Source of the DNA: Tubiluchus corallicola
Taxonomy: Eukaryota > Priapulida > Priapulimorpha > Priapulimorphida > Tubiluchidae
Assembly: GCA_030141605.1 (NCBI GenBank)
Contig: JAQGDQ010000054.1
Span: 248,001 to 312,000, forward strand
Direction of reading: 5' to 3'
Length of the DNA stretch: 64,000 nt
Part shown: positions 1-63,295 of the stretch, piece by piece
How positions within the stretch are numbered: position 1 is the first letter of the stretch
Layout of the letters: the number at the start of each line of letters is the position of its first letter
Position numbers and translations under genes: made by a program
The notes under the pieces: generated by a model
The model's database searches: none
The model's input: the letters and a program-made list of their open reading frames with translations, nothing else
What the model was told of the DNA's origin: nothing

Positions 1-689
1 TTTCATTCTACTTGGGTTCTGTCCAGGTTTAGGGGATTATTTCAATATACCTGTAACAGGAGTATCACTGAATTGTAGAACTAGTACTTAGTAGCTTAAA
101 TATAGGTACAAAAGCTAGAAAAAGGGATGATAAAAAGATCCGATTATCACTGATCAATTACTACACTGTTAAAATTTGAAAAATGATATATAGTTCACAT
201 AACTTGTTTTTAGCAAAGTGGAAATTTACAGAAAACCTTAGCTAACTAAAGCACAGTGCAGTCAGAATACAGCCGTACTTAACACATTCACAGTTCAAGC
301 TAAATTTTATTTTTATAATGTACACAATTTTACCGGTAATTGCCAAAACAAGAAATTATAAATCTAATAAAGTAGCAAACCTATTCAAAAATTCATTATT
401 TTTAAAGTACTACACAAATTCCTTTCCACTAAAACTAAACCGAAAAACAATGACTGTAGGGCGCGGAGTACGATACTAGCCGAAATAGAGCACTTCCACT
501 AATACGCATGTGCTAAATTTGCGGAAAAGTAGTGCCGTGTACACGGACAGCCCAAGTAGGGCACTGACGATTTCTGTCGAGAATCGAGAATTATGACATA
601 ATAAAACGCGAAACTTAATTTGTTTTAGAAAAAGTAACTTTATAATAATGATGATAGTCCTTGGCAATTTACAAATGTATTTTTTACAA

Positions 690-3105
690 TAATAGTTTAT
701 CATCATTATTTGTTGTTGTTGGCATCCTTCTGTCTCGAAAGACAATGGATTGTGCGCCAAGAGAGTCAGTTATTAATAAAATTGATGGAGCTGCAGCGTC
801 GACTGTGACTGAGCCGTCCGATCCTTGAGCGGCAGTTCCGGCTGCAGGTTACACATTGGAAGGCTGTTTCATCCGGATGAGGTAGGGCATCTTTCTGGTG
901 CCTGCGAGTCCTTTTATCCTCTTGTTTTTCCTCCCTCGTTTTCTCCGCTCTGTTAATGGCTGTCCTAACAGCAGATTTCCAGTTGCTTCGATCTGCCGCA
1001 AGCGCCTCGTAATTTGCTGGTGTCATGCCGCCTGCCTTGAGGTCCCGTTTACATACATCTTTGTAGCGGAGCAGTGGCCTCCCGGTGGGTCGGGAGCCAG
1101 TAGCAAGCTCACCGTACAGAATGTCCTTGGGCAATCTGCCGTCCTGCATGCGGGAAACATGGCCTAGCCAGCGCAGACGTCTGTTGGTGAGTATGGCATA
1201 CATGCTAGGGATTCCAGCTTTTGCTAGCACATCCTTGTTGGTTATGTGCTCTTGCCATGAGATGCCCAGGATTCTTCTGAGGCAGCGTTGGTGGAAAGCA
1301 TTGAGCCTGCGTTCTTGATGGCTATACAGAGTCCAACTCTCGCTCCCGTACAACAGTGTGCTCAGTACACATGCTTGGTACACCTGGGACTTTGTCCTGA
1401 TAGTCAGCATGTTGTTTTCCCACACCCTCTTTGTTAAGCGAGCCATCGTTGATGAGGCCTTGCCGATTCTGGAGTTCAGTTCTGTGGCCAAGCTAAGATT
1501 GCTGGAAATAACAGAACCAAGATAGGTGAAATCTTCCACCACGTCAAGGCAGCAGTCATCGATGGAGATGTGAGGGGCTGGGGAAACATTTTGGCCTAAA
1601 ACCTTGGTCTTTTGGATGCTGATTGTGAGGCCAAACTCACTGCAGGCATGGGCAAAGTTGTCAATGAGGCCTTGGAGGCCGGCTTCAGTGTGAGCTGTCA
1701 GTGCGGCATCATCTGCAAACAGCATTTCACGAAAGAGAATTTTGCGAACCCGTGACTTTGCTCGGAGACGAGAGAGGTTGAACAGGCTGCCGTCGCTTCG
1801 TGTGTGTAAATAGACTCCCTCTTCAGTTTCTTTAAATGCATAGCGCAGCAGCAGAGAGAACAGGGTACCAAAGAGGGTTGGGGCGAGGACACATCCTTGT
1901 TTAACTGTGCTTTTGATTGGGAATGGGTGTGAGGAAGAGCCGTCGGACTGAACAGTACCTTTCATTTCCTCGTGGAAGGAAGTAATCAGTCTCAGCAGCT
2001 TTGGGGGGCATCCAATTCTCTGCAGGAGTGTAAACAGGCCCGATCTGATAACCAAATCAAATGCTTTGGTCAGGTCAATGAATGCTATAAACAGGGGCCG
2101 TCGTTGTTCGCGGCATTTTTCCTGGAGCTGCCTTAGAGAGAATATCATGTCGATGGTGGATCTCTCTGCCCTGAAACCGCATTGTGCTTCTGGGTAAACC
2201 CGTTCGGCGAGACGGTGGAGTCTGTTTAGTAGCACGCGGGCAAAGGTCTTTCCCACGGTGGAGAGGAGGGATATTCCGCGATAGTTGTTGCAATCGCTCC
2301 GATCGCCTTTATTTTTGTAAAGGGTAATGATGTTGGCATCACGCATGTCTTGAGGCACAGTACCTTCATCCCAGCATTGTAAAAGGAGGTCGTGCAAATG
2401 CTCGAGGAGACAGGTTTGTTTACCTGCTTTAATGGCCTCTGGGGGTATACCATCACTTCCAGGAGCTTTGCCGCTCGCCAGAGAGTCGATAGCTTTGATG
2501 AGCTCCTCACTGGTAGGTGGATCGTCGAGCTCCTCCATGACTGGCAAGGGGGTCGTGTATTCCACAGCTCTTTCTGTGACAGTGGTTTGTCTTGAGAACA
2601 GCTTTTGGTAGTGTTCTGCCCATCTCTCCATTTTTTTGGCACGGTCAGTGATGATTTCTCCAGTGGTGGACTTCACAGGGGCAATCTTGGTGATACTGGG
2701 GCCAAAGGCCTTCTTCATTCCCTCATACATGCCGCGAATATTACCACGGTCAGCTGACGTTTGGATACTCAGGCATATGGACTGCCAGTAATTGTTTGTG
2801 CACTGCCGGGCAATCCGCTGTACGTCGCTTCTGGCCTTCCTGAGAACTGCGAGTGTGCTTTCACTAGGATTTGTTTTGTAACTGAGGAGAGCAGTCCTTT
2901 TGTGGGAAATAGCTGGCTCAATGTCCATGATTCCAGCTTCAAACCAGTCTGGGTTCACTCTCTCTCTTTTTCCGAAGGTGTTGAGAGCAGACTTGTAAGT
3001 TACATCGCGTATGTGACTCCATCTTTCATCTGCATTACCGGTTGGGTGGTCCTTATTAATAACATCATTATTATTAGCTCCATTAATATCATCATAACAT
3101 TAAAC
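690..3105 (-). mobile_element. 5'-truncated non-LTR retrotransposon (RTE/endonuclease-reverse-transcriptase type)
   Basis: The element carries a reverse-transcriptase ORF and, downstream on the same strand, a short 3' UTR (765 down to about 690) ending in an AAC-rich microsatellite tail, which is typical of RTE-like LINEs. The endonuclease half is missing, so the copy is 5'-truncated as expected of target-primed reverse transcription. TATCATCAT-like sequence occurs at both edges (near 697 and near 3090) and could be the target duplication, though this is imperfect. The clade is not certain. Confidence 0.75.
766..3105 (-). CDS. LINE reverse transcriptase (ORF2 C-terminal part), open reading frame intact
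   Basis: The frame is open without stops from about 3105 down to the stop at 766. No proper start codon is defined because the 5' part is missing; a GTG lies at the 2958 end. Counting from there: a linker/coiled region (1-140), SGKAPGSDGIPPEAIKAG (about 162-179), NYRGISLLS (225-233), palm motif FIDLTKAFD (293-301), KQGCVLAP (353-360) and catalytic FADDAAL (414-420). A thumb/connection with YGSESWTL and RRLRWLGHVSRM follows. The C-terminus has a C-x2-C-x12-H-x3-C zinc-finger-like motif (about 706-726). This is the family often annotated as endonuclease-reverse transcriptase or craniofacial-development-protein-2-like. The intact frame suggests a fairly recent insertion, but the copy cannot move by itself without its endonuclease. 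Confidence 0.9.
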
Positions 3106-3518
3106 TAAGTATCTAATGCTTTAAACAGCGAAACCATGCATACAGTTATTACAGAAAGAATTGCAAATTTAAAAATGAAACTTTTACTTAGTAGAAAACA
3201 ATTATTTGTTCAAGAGGTAGTGAAACGGGTCACCTGTCTGTGAAGGATTACCAGAATAAAAAATTTTATACCTTAAGCAAATGTTATAATCGCCTAAAAG
3301 CGGGTTTATTTCTCTTCAAAAAGATTAATATCGAAGCTAATTTTAATTTTGGCCGTTCTACTAGCTCAGAATATGATTCTTTTACTTTACCAGATTTTTA
3401 ATAACTCAATATGTATTGGCGTTTTCAATTATTATTATTAAATAAACAAGGACAACTGACGCTGCCAGTACGCTTAATGACTCAGTTCGTGACCTGTCTC
3501 TAGTGCCCTACTTGGACA

Positions 3519-3610
3519 GTCCATGTACGACGCGTCCTATGTGGGCTAGCCAATGTACGACCTGTCCTACATGGTCTAGTCCATGTACGCTATTTGTCCT
3601 ACTTCGACTA
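3519..3610. repeat. Three ~30-bp tandem sub-repeats in the right arm of the TIR element
   Basis: Units start at 3519, 3549 and 3579, each built on GTCCATGTACGACN-x-GTCCTAC followed by a TGG-x-CTA end. Partial units flank them. The left arm holds diverged counterparts in the opposite orientation. Confidence 0.7.
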
Positions 3611-3779
3611 GTGTCCTACTCCGCTCCCAACAATGACCAATTTCTGATGAATTGAATTCGATTTCGATCTGAATTCTTTAATGCGCAAAGTGCACCGTCA
3701 CAACGCGGGAAAATCCTTATCTTTACACGCCAACGAGTATGACGCGTGCAAAGATACATGCATAGCAACAGCATCGGTA

Positions 3780-3930
3780 ATTAAAACATTTTTAGAATTA
3801 CTAGAGCAACAAAAGCAACAGCAATAACAGTAATGGTAGCAACAACAGTGATGATTATAACGACAATGATAACGTGAACACACCACTTCCAGCAGCAACA
3901 ACAACAGCAGCAGCAGCTGCAGCAGGAATA
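3780..3930. repeat. CAA/GCA-rich imperfect trinucleotide tract
   Basis: The sequence is dominated by CAA, CAG, GCA and related triplets with many interruptions, ending in a short CAG run with CAGCTGCAG near 3915. Confidence 0.6.
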
Positions 3931-3999
3931 ACAATAACGCTAATATCATGAACAATGGAAAAGCAACACAAATGACAATGGCTACAGAAGCCGGGTAAA

Positions 4000-4860
4000 A
4001 ATAATGGGAAATTATTGCTTCAAGCATGGCAAATTAGTTCTATTCACATTTTACCTAGTAACAGCGTTGAAGGAGACAAATTACATGCTACCAGCACAAC
4101 TTGTTGATCATATGTACACAATTCTACAAAATCAATCTGCCCGACTATTCAGCAAGAGGATAATTGAGCAATATATGGATCTTCTTCGAGTCTCTTACCA
4201 ATGCAATATGCTGATGATATTGCATGGACAGCAACTAGCATTGGCGAAATGAGGCTGTGAAAGAAGATGGAACCAACAGTCTGAGAAATCTCAATCTGAA
4301 AATAAATGACACCAAAACAAAACAGCACACAATGCAGGTGGCAAGACTTCTTGGAAGAATTGTAAATATCTTGGCAGTTTACTAAGCACCGAAGCTGACA
4401 TAACACATAGGAAAATATTAGTCTTGGCTGTACATTCTAACCTTACAAATGTCTCCAAAAATCCGAATCTCAAAACAGAAACTAAACTACATATTTTATC
4501 ATCACTTATAGAACCTGGATTTTTATATAGTTCTGAATTATGGACTGTCAAAGTTGACCAGAAGAATGAAATTAATGCCTTCCTAAGACGTTTGTACAGA
4601 GAGGTGTTAGGCGTAGAATGGCCAATGAAAATCTCAAATCAAGATCTATATGATTTAACGAGGAAGAAGGAATGGAATGAGGTTATACAGAAGCGTCGGG
4701 TTTGGATGGATTGGACATGTCATTAGATTACTGTACTCTCTACTTACTACAGCGTTACAGCAAGAACTAATACCTGAGAAGCCAAGAGGGGGACAGCTGA
4801 TCATGTATCTGAAAATTCTCAAAAAAACAGTTATTAAACACTTAAGCTGGACGTAAACAA
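4000..4860 (+). pseudogene. Decayed LINE reverse-transcriptase fragment
   Basis: A catalytic-box-like MQYADDIAWTATS is encoded near 4200-4240, followed after frameshifts and stops by an open piece (4424-4726) reading LHILSSLIEPGFLYSSELWT, NAFLRRLYREVLGVEW and ISNQDLYDLT, then an RW-x-GH-like segment and KPRGGQLI near 4775. This order (YADD, then a YGSESWT-like box, then RR-x-RW-x-GH) is the same as in the intact element at 766-3105, but the sequence is different, so it is another LINE family or a very old relative. It is non-functional. Confidence 0.7.
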
Positions 4861-5001
4861 CGTAGATACTTAGCATGTAGAAACCGATCGGGGAATATGG
4901 CGTTGTAAGGTTCTTACACATAGCTAAACTAGGTAATGCTGTAGTATAGTCTGTGGGAAGGGCTTCATACCTATCACCCCTCCTTTCATAATATGCTATA
5001 A

Positions 5002-5906
5002 CAGTGGTTCCCAAAGTAGGGGTAAATTACCCCCCGGGGGTAATATGGTTTTTTTGGGGGAGTAACGGGCACCCCTCTGAAAATTTTTAAAACTTCGCTC
5101 GGAATGCATTTTACGTAGTTTTCTTCTTGAAGAGACTGCCTCCGGCAGGCAACACTGTGTCATGGATCCATCATTCGCACGTTCCCACGATCTCTGGAAC
5201 GGTATTTCCCGGACCTGGAAACAAGATCCTTACAGTGGTGCGTACAGCCTTTTTTTGGCGGAGGATGGTCAAATTGAAGACGACGATTTCCCTCCTAAAG
5301 AAGAGTGGATTGAACTGAGGCTCAACGAGGAAAAGAAAACGAAATTCCAGCAGCAGAACCTGGAAGAGTTCTGGATAGGAGAGATGGCCAGTTCACCAGT
5401 CCTTGCAGAACGGGCATTGAATATTCTCATGTGTTTTTCAACAACGTATCTGTGTGAATAAGGTTTTTCGTCCATAATGAACATGAAAACAAAGAAAAGA
5501 AATAGGTTGGACGTGGAAAGCGATGCACGCGTTGCTTTGAGCCTGACGAAACCCAGGATTGAGAAACTGGCGTCCGAAAAACAGGCTCATCCCTCCCACT
5601 AACTGAGATTTGGTTGTTGTCATTCATTTCTTCTTGTTTTCGTTTGTTCGAGTAATAATTCCTCGAACGAACCTGTTCACTCAGTAATGAGCAGGTTCAG
5701 TAATTGTAATTTTTGTTTTGGCAACAATACAACAACAACAGCTGGAAATTTATTTATGTCATGAGCAAACATAAATAATTTTGCTTGCTTGTGGCATATA
5801 CGTGTGCTTACTTTTTGAGTTGGAGAAGTAGTACTAGGTGGGGGGTAATGGACACGACCGGGTTTCCCGATTTGGGTAACGGCCCGAGAAAGTTTGGGAA
5901 CCACTG
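5002..5906 (+). mobile_element. Internally deleted hAT-superfamily DNA transposon with 8-bp target duplication
   Basis: The left terminus is CAGTGGTTCCCAAAGTAGGG and the right terminus, reverse-complemented, begins CAGTGGTTCCCAAACTTTC. Both are flanked by a perfect 8-bp duplication TGCTATAA (4994-5001 and 5907-5914). CAG termini plus an 8-bp duplication are typical of hAT elements. At 905 bp it is much shorter than an autonomous copy, and only the 3' end of the transposase remains. Confidence 0.9.
5162..5602 (+). pseudogene. hAT transposase C-terminal remnant (ZBED5/FAM200-like)
   Basis: Frame +2 from 5162 encodes a DDFPPKEEWIELRLNE region and FWIGEMASSPVLAERALNIL, then FSTTYLCE and an in-frame TAA (5459-5461). 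After the stop the same frame continues GFSSIMNMKTKKRNRLDVES through KPRIEKLASEKQAHPSH to a stop at 5600-5602. The block Y-L-C-E-x-GFSS-x-x-x-x-KTKKRNRL is the well-known C-terminal dimerisation region of hAT transposases of the ZBED5/FAM200 kind. The TAA replaces what is usually Ser or Thr. The N-terminal BED finger and catalytic part are absent. Confidence 0.85.
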
Positions 5907-5914
5907 TGCTATAA

Positions 5915-7690
5915 CCTATCGATGCATAACATGATCTGGCAAAGTGCATGACACAGATATCCAAGATAGTACAGTGGAACTGCAGCACTAAACTTGTGCA
6001 CACCTGTTGTGCACACTCTAACATAAAGAGACTATCAGTGGTGATATCGGCGTCATCACCGTTGATTGTTATGGCTATAGATTTGAAGTCGTTGATGTGT
6101 TGCTGTGACTGACTGCAGTGAGCTACGTCCGCGTACTCCTCTCCCACGTGTTTATCCTCTCAGGGGAAGGGTTAACTCATAAGTAGACATCTTGTTTTTC
6201 TTTTTACTTTGTCGTTTTTGTTATTGTTAACTGTCTTTTTTTGCAAAACTGTTATTGATAGTTGTAATAATATGACTTGTTCTGATTTATTTAAACAAAC
6301 TAAAAGTAAATAAAAATAGCAAAAATAATCATAATCTTTTCCTCCATTTCGTATGAGATTTCGTTGTTGGAATGTTTGAAATCTATGTATGTCATGGTCA
6401 ACATGAAAAACCATAATGCCTAAGTAGACCCCCGTAAAACGTAACATCAAACCTTAGACCCATTGGTTTTTGACCCAAGTGAGCCCTTCGACGTTGCAAC
6501 TTCTCTAAAGACATTAATTATACCTGTGTCGTTGAATTTTTGGTTCATATGCCTTGTCGCCCTCTGGAAAATTGTAGGACAACAACCGCCCACATATGCT
6601 GCACAACCCTTTTATTGTGAATAAAAGATGACGCGACAGATTAGTCTAATTTGTGGATGAATTGGGAGGTAAAGAGTTGCACACCCACCATAAAAATCTA
6701 CTAGCTCCTAACAGGCGTCAAATTATTGGTGGTGCTGTATTGCATAACGGAAGCATCTAAGATGATGGCAAATTGGGCACTTTTAAATGCTAATCTTAGA
6801 CTTTTCCTAAAAGTTAAGGTACGTTATCAGAGAAATGTTAAATTGAGCTATTCCACTGACGTTCATTTTAGTTCAATAAATATAATAAACATTTGCCTGA
6901 TAACAGGACAGACTTTCACTTGCTGGTTAAATTAATTTTTACTTTTGTCCTTCGCCGTTAACGTGTTTTTCAAGCGTCGATTCTGTTTTGCGTTCGCCAC
7001 ATCTCCACTCAAAGTTAGTACGGAAATTATTCGAATGAGTTAAAACAACCCATTTAATGATCATTGCGCCAAACATTTTTATTGTATATTTACTGTGGTT
7101 TTTTTGCTCGAGTAGGTAGGTTAACGCAGACAGACATATATAGATATAAATGAGTAAGCAGCCGGTGTGATGGTAAGTTATTCAATTAAAAATTGTTGTA
7201 TCAGAAATTCCAAGGTCGCATGCATTTGGATAAATGAGTGCCAGTACTGTTTTGGTAATGGTAGATGAGTTCAGATTTGGTTTTTGAAAGAGAAAATGCA
7301 AAACTCTTCTGTAGATGGCAGCAGTAACTTACTTTGAGTCTTTGTAATCTGAAACCCACCAGTGCTAGGGAGTAGAGACTAGATGTGTACACGAACCCAA
7401 CATTAAAGATTGCTTTATTACAGCCCGCTGCCCCCACCAATCGCTACTGGTTGCGCGTGAGAAAATATAATAATTTTAGCAACTTTATTTTAAGTTCATG
7501 ATTATCTCTTTGCGCGATTTGTGTGAATTTACGACACTCTTTTGTTGACGTGTCTAAAAGCTAAATTAAAGTTAATTTGAAGGTTTAAAGGTTTAAAAAT
7601 TTACAAAATTTTTCTCCACGTCTGAGGGCAAGAGATTATTACTATTTTTATGCTCCTAAAGTTCCTTAATGTCCCAAAAGACTGATTATG
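5915..7690. other. Intergenic stretch without a recognised gene
   Basis: Short open frames occur on both strands but none has a recognisable motif, splice context or protein-like composition. No repeats stand out beyond A/T-rich tracts. Confidence 0.5.
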
Positions 7691-7701
7691 TGGCAATGCA
7701 G

Positions 7702-7813
7702 CATTATGTAACAAAAAGTGTTTCATTATGTAACAAATGTTACATCAACCAATAACAACCATTATGTAACAATTTTGTGCCATTATGTAACAAAAACGAT
7801 ACATTATGTAACA
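7702..7813 (+). repeat. Cluster of five CATTATGTAACA motifs
   Basis: Exact copies start at 7702, 7724, 7760, 7781 and 7802 (spacings 22, 36, 21, 21), with an opposite-orientation TGTTACAT at 7738. The spacers are not conserved, so it is not a simple tandem array. Confidence 0.85.
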
Positions 7814-8104
7814 GACTAATGTAGTTTTGGTTATGATCTACGGTCTGATATTATTAGATCTGGTCTGATCTTGGATCTGGTATGTCAAAGGTCTTTCTAT
7901 TGGAGTTTTCAACCGGAGGCGAATTCCGAGTTCTCGATCATGTTGGTGAAGAAATTCATACACACGTTTACCATTGAAAGCTCGCAAGCAGAAAGATCGA
8001 AGGAAGGTCGGAGGAAGTTAAAAGCTCGTACAGACGTATAAAATACGGAGGACTAATTCGTGGCCCCAATTCTTCAATTTGGGTTTAATCACACTACACC
8101 CAGC

Positions 8105-8275
8105 CAAACCAGACTCCTGACAGATTAGAGATCGGACAGACCAGACCAAACACAGACTAGCCACGGCCCAAACTCTAACAGATCAGGCCTCGGGTAGACT
8201 AGACCCCAAATAAATCAGCCACAGACATCAATTCAGATCTCAGACAGACCAAACTCCCAACAAAGCAAGCTAGGC
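8105..8275. repeat. Degenerate ~59-bp tandem repeat rich in CAGAC
   Basis: Two units of about 59 bp align from CTCCTGACAGATTAGAGATC and CTCTAACAGATCAGGCCTCG, each ending in an AGCCAC-containing stretch. A partial third unit starts near 8230. CAGACCAGACC-type motifs recur in each unit. Confidence 0.6.
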
Positions 8276-8279
8276 ATAC

Positions 8280-8452
8280 TCAATGAGATGGCATGATTGG
8301 TGCATAGCTCATCATTATCAAGAACATCCCTCTAAAATAAGTCACTGAACCAGCAGGTGTTGTCTCAGCCACTACTAGGTAAACAAACGCAATCCCGAGT
8401 GATATCACCCCGATCAACACTCGGCAGCCAACACTACCCACTCAGCCATGAA
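8280..8452 (-). mobile_element. SINE copy B (tRNA-derived head, conserved core)
   Basis: Read on the minus strand it begins CATGGCTGAGTGGGTAGTG, where TGGCTGAGTGG fits the RNA polymerase III A box of Ser/Leu-type tRNAs. After a variable part it contains the core CTGCTGGTTCAGTGACTTAT and then TTCTTGATAATGATG. Two other copies in this window (8680-8873 and 42417-42640) share the same head and core. Confidence 0.6.
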
Positions 8453-8679
8453 TAGAAAATGTCGTTATTATTTGACAGTCACTGACCGCAGGTGTACGCG
8501 GTAATCTTCTCACACGTCAATAAGGAACTCCTAGTAGGTTTCGAAAAGGTAATTATCAGACTTATTATAAGACGTAACGCCTTTTAGCCAATAGGTTTTT
8601 ATACAGTTAGGCATTGCAGCAAGCCAGTATCTAACATTTACTGACAGGCCTACTTTATGTTATGGCGAAACTAGAATCT

Positions 8680-8873
8680 GCATCATTATCAAGGCAAACC
8701 TTTAGGCTGAAACACTGAACCAGTAGAGGAATTTTAGTAAACGTTCGAATTTGAATATTATGTATGTCATCCTTTCTCAGAAAGGTTAACAACCAGATAC
8801 CGAATGGTTATCCATTCATCCACTGAGGCCGTCAAGCATGAACCGTAACCGCTCAGCTATATGTCTTGCTTCA
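8680..8873 (-). mobile_element. SINE copy C
   Basis: On the minus strand it starts ATAGCTGAGCGGTTACGG (A-box-like) and ends with CCTCTACTGGTTCAGTG, an AAAGG block and GCCTTGATAATGATG, matching the core of the other two copies. The B box is not clear here. It lies 230 bp from copy B in the same orientation. Confidence 0.6.
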
Positions 8874-8879
8874 GATTTA

Positions 8880-9930
8880 TATAATTTTCTTTATAAATGT
8901 GTTTTGTATTAATTAATGAGGTGGCTTCAGTCAAAGAGTGCGAACTCTTTTTAGTTCATTTCGTTATCGGCTATTGTTTTTATTTCTAGAGTGGCCGCTA
9001 AGTTGCTCATCTAGTGTTAAACTACAGTTCAAAATTATCGAATGTAGGCCTATAAAATCACGAAGGGGAAACTACTGTTTCTTCAAGAATGTTTAAGTGA
9101 AAGAATTATTTACGTAAATTTCTAAGCTAATATTTTCTTTATCAGAAACATTTTGCCATTATTATAAGTAATAAAATGTGTTCTTTTTACCATATTTCAA
9201 AATAGGAAAGAATCTGAAAAATAGCATCTGTTTTCTTTTAAGCAATTGTCTGGGAGCTATTTCAAAGCCATAAAGTCAAATTTTAAAGAGATAAACTACA
9301 TATGTTTTAAGGTTTCGATATTCTCTTACACAAAAGTGAAGATTAAAGCTAGATAACACAATTTATTTGAAATGGTTACAACTTCTACTGAATCCTTTTA
9401 TTGTATACACTTAAGTACAAATCAGCTTGTACGTTTGCGCATTATCCTCATGCCAACATCAGCAGAAACTTACGAGCTTATTTTTATTCGACTACGCTAT
9501 ATAATATAATATATATTACAATGAAAGGATTATGTTTTCAGTGGTTGTTGTAGCTCTAATTACTCGATTTCTCTTACAGCTAAGATTTAAAAATAATAGC
9601 CTCAAAAATTTCAAAACAAACGAATGTCTTAATGTTTAACAATTTGAATGAAATAGCCACAACTGCCACTGAAACATGATAGTTTGTTGAAAAGTGTGCT
9701 AGTGTCAAATAAAAAGATTATGCTTTTGTCGCTATAGTAGCTATTTCACTTCTCTCAACGTTAAGATTTCCTAGTGATAGATACAACAGTGTACCTTAGT
9801 GTCAGCTAAGCGAGTTACTTTTAGTTTCCTTTCGGTTACCCTCTTCTTAAGTTGATGCATCCAGTGTCCTGCACATGTGGATAGCATTGATGTGTAAAAA
9901 ACCCTTGAGATTATATTACACACACTTCTG
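8880..9930. other. Intergenic AT-rich stretch, nothing recognised
   Basis: No protein-like frames or structured repeats were seen between the SINE and the CA microsatellite. Confidence 0.5.
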
Positions 9931-9932
9931 TT

Positions 9933-10025
9933 TAACACACACACGCACACACACACACACACGCACGCATACACACACGCACACACAAAACACACACACG
10001 CACACGCACACGCACACGCACACGC

Positions 10026-10067
<42 letters not shown>
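9933..10067. repeat. CA/CG-variant dinucleotide microsatellite
   Basis: A run of CACACA with interspersed CACGCA variants ends in about 21 pure CA units. The long open frames over it (Thr-His on one strand, Cys-Val/Cys-Ala on the other) are artefacts of the repeat. Confidence 0.95.
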
Positions 10068-10068
<1 letters not shown>

Positions 10069-10269
10069 AGCTGATAGTTGGTTTCTTACAATTTTTTTAT
10101 TTTCATCAAAACCGATACCGATCCCGCATTTTTTGCGAAAATCGGCAACCGATCTATCGGAACAACACTGCTAGCAGGCTGACTGAGTGAGTAACTAACG
10201 GATCGACTCTGACAAACTAATTGGTCAGTTAATTAATACACAGTGACTGAATGACACTGGGCGCCGTGA

Positions 10270-10510
10270 ATATAGTGTATTGTACTACGGCTCCCTATTG
10301 CGCGGCATAATCAATTGCGAGCTTTGGAGATTGACAGGGCGCGATCTTTCATCAAGAAAGGTGAAAGTCATCATTGAGGCATAGTTAGAGTGCAGAGCAT
10401 GCGCAGAGCTTGCAGTGTGCGCAGAAGCCAGGTCATGCAGACGACAGCAAAATACTTGATAAATTATGTGAATCCCACTCAGGAAGACAGTGAGTATTTA
10501 CCGGACAATC
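10270..10510 (+). promoter_or_regulatory. Possible promoter / 5' UTR region of the receptor gene
   Basis: This stretch is clearly richer in G+C and CpG than its surroundings. It contains GCATGCGCAGAG near 10399 and TGTGCGCAGAAG near 10417, which resemble NRF-1-type TGCGCA sites. No clear TATA box or initiator was found at a convincing distance. The assignment rests on composition and position only. Confidence 0.25.
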
Positions 10511-63107
<52,597 letters not shown>

Positions 63108-63295
63108 GTAGGTTGCAAACTTTATAGCGTTAGAATTATCTCAATTTATCGCTGATGTAATAGAGAGAAGAGCACTATAAGCACTTTGCATGGTGCTAGA
63201 AACATGAAAATTTTAGTCGCAGACGAAGAAAACTTGTGATTATTAAAAATCAACTAAGCAGCTGCTTGCAGCCAAATAAAAAAGTATTGAATTGA

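Larger units (their letters stand above)
455..3632. mobile_element. Composite DNA element with terminal inverted repeats, carrying an inserted LINE
   Basis: The left end (455 onward) reads TGTAGGGCGCGGAGTACGAT and the reverse complement of the right end (3632 backward) reads TGTTGGGAGCGGAGTAGGAC. Similarity continues inwards for about 120-150 bp with gaps, including CCAAGTAGGGCACT on both arms. Both ends are flanked by ATGAC (450-454 and 3633-3637), a 5-bp target duplication. The right arm contains three roughly 30-bp tandem sub-repeats. No transposase is recognisable; the interior is occupied by a non-LTR retrotransposon fragment. I cannot assign a superfamily. Confidence 0.65.

Noticed and set aside
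898-1318. Open frames on the + strand across the reverse-transcriptase region
   Set aside because: They are the antisense of the LINE ORF, whose protein carries clear catalytic motifs.
5677-6147. 156-codon minus-strand frame
   Set aside because: Half of it lies inside the hAT element and half in flanking DNA, so it spans the insertion junction and cannot be an old gene.
7702-7813. CRISPR-like array
   Set aside because: The repeat is 12 bp, spacing is irregular, and this is an animal genome; no cas genes.
9771-10174. Cys-Val/Cys-Ala-rich and Thr-His-rich frames
   Set aside because: Created by the CA microsatellite.
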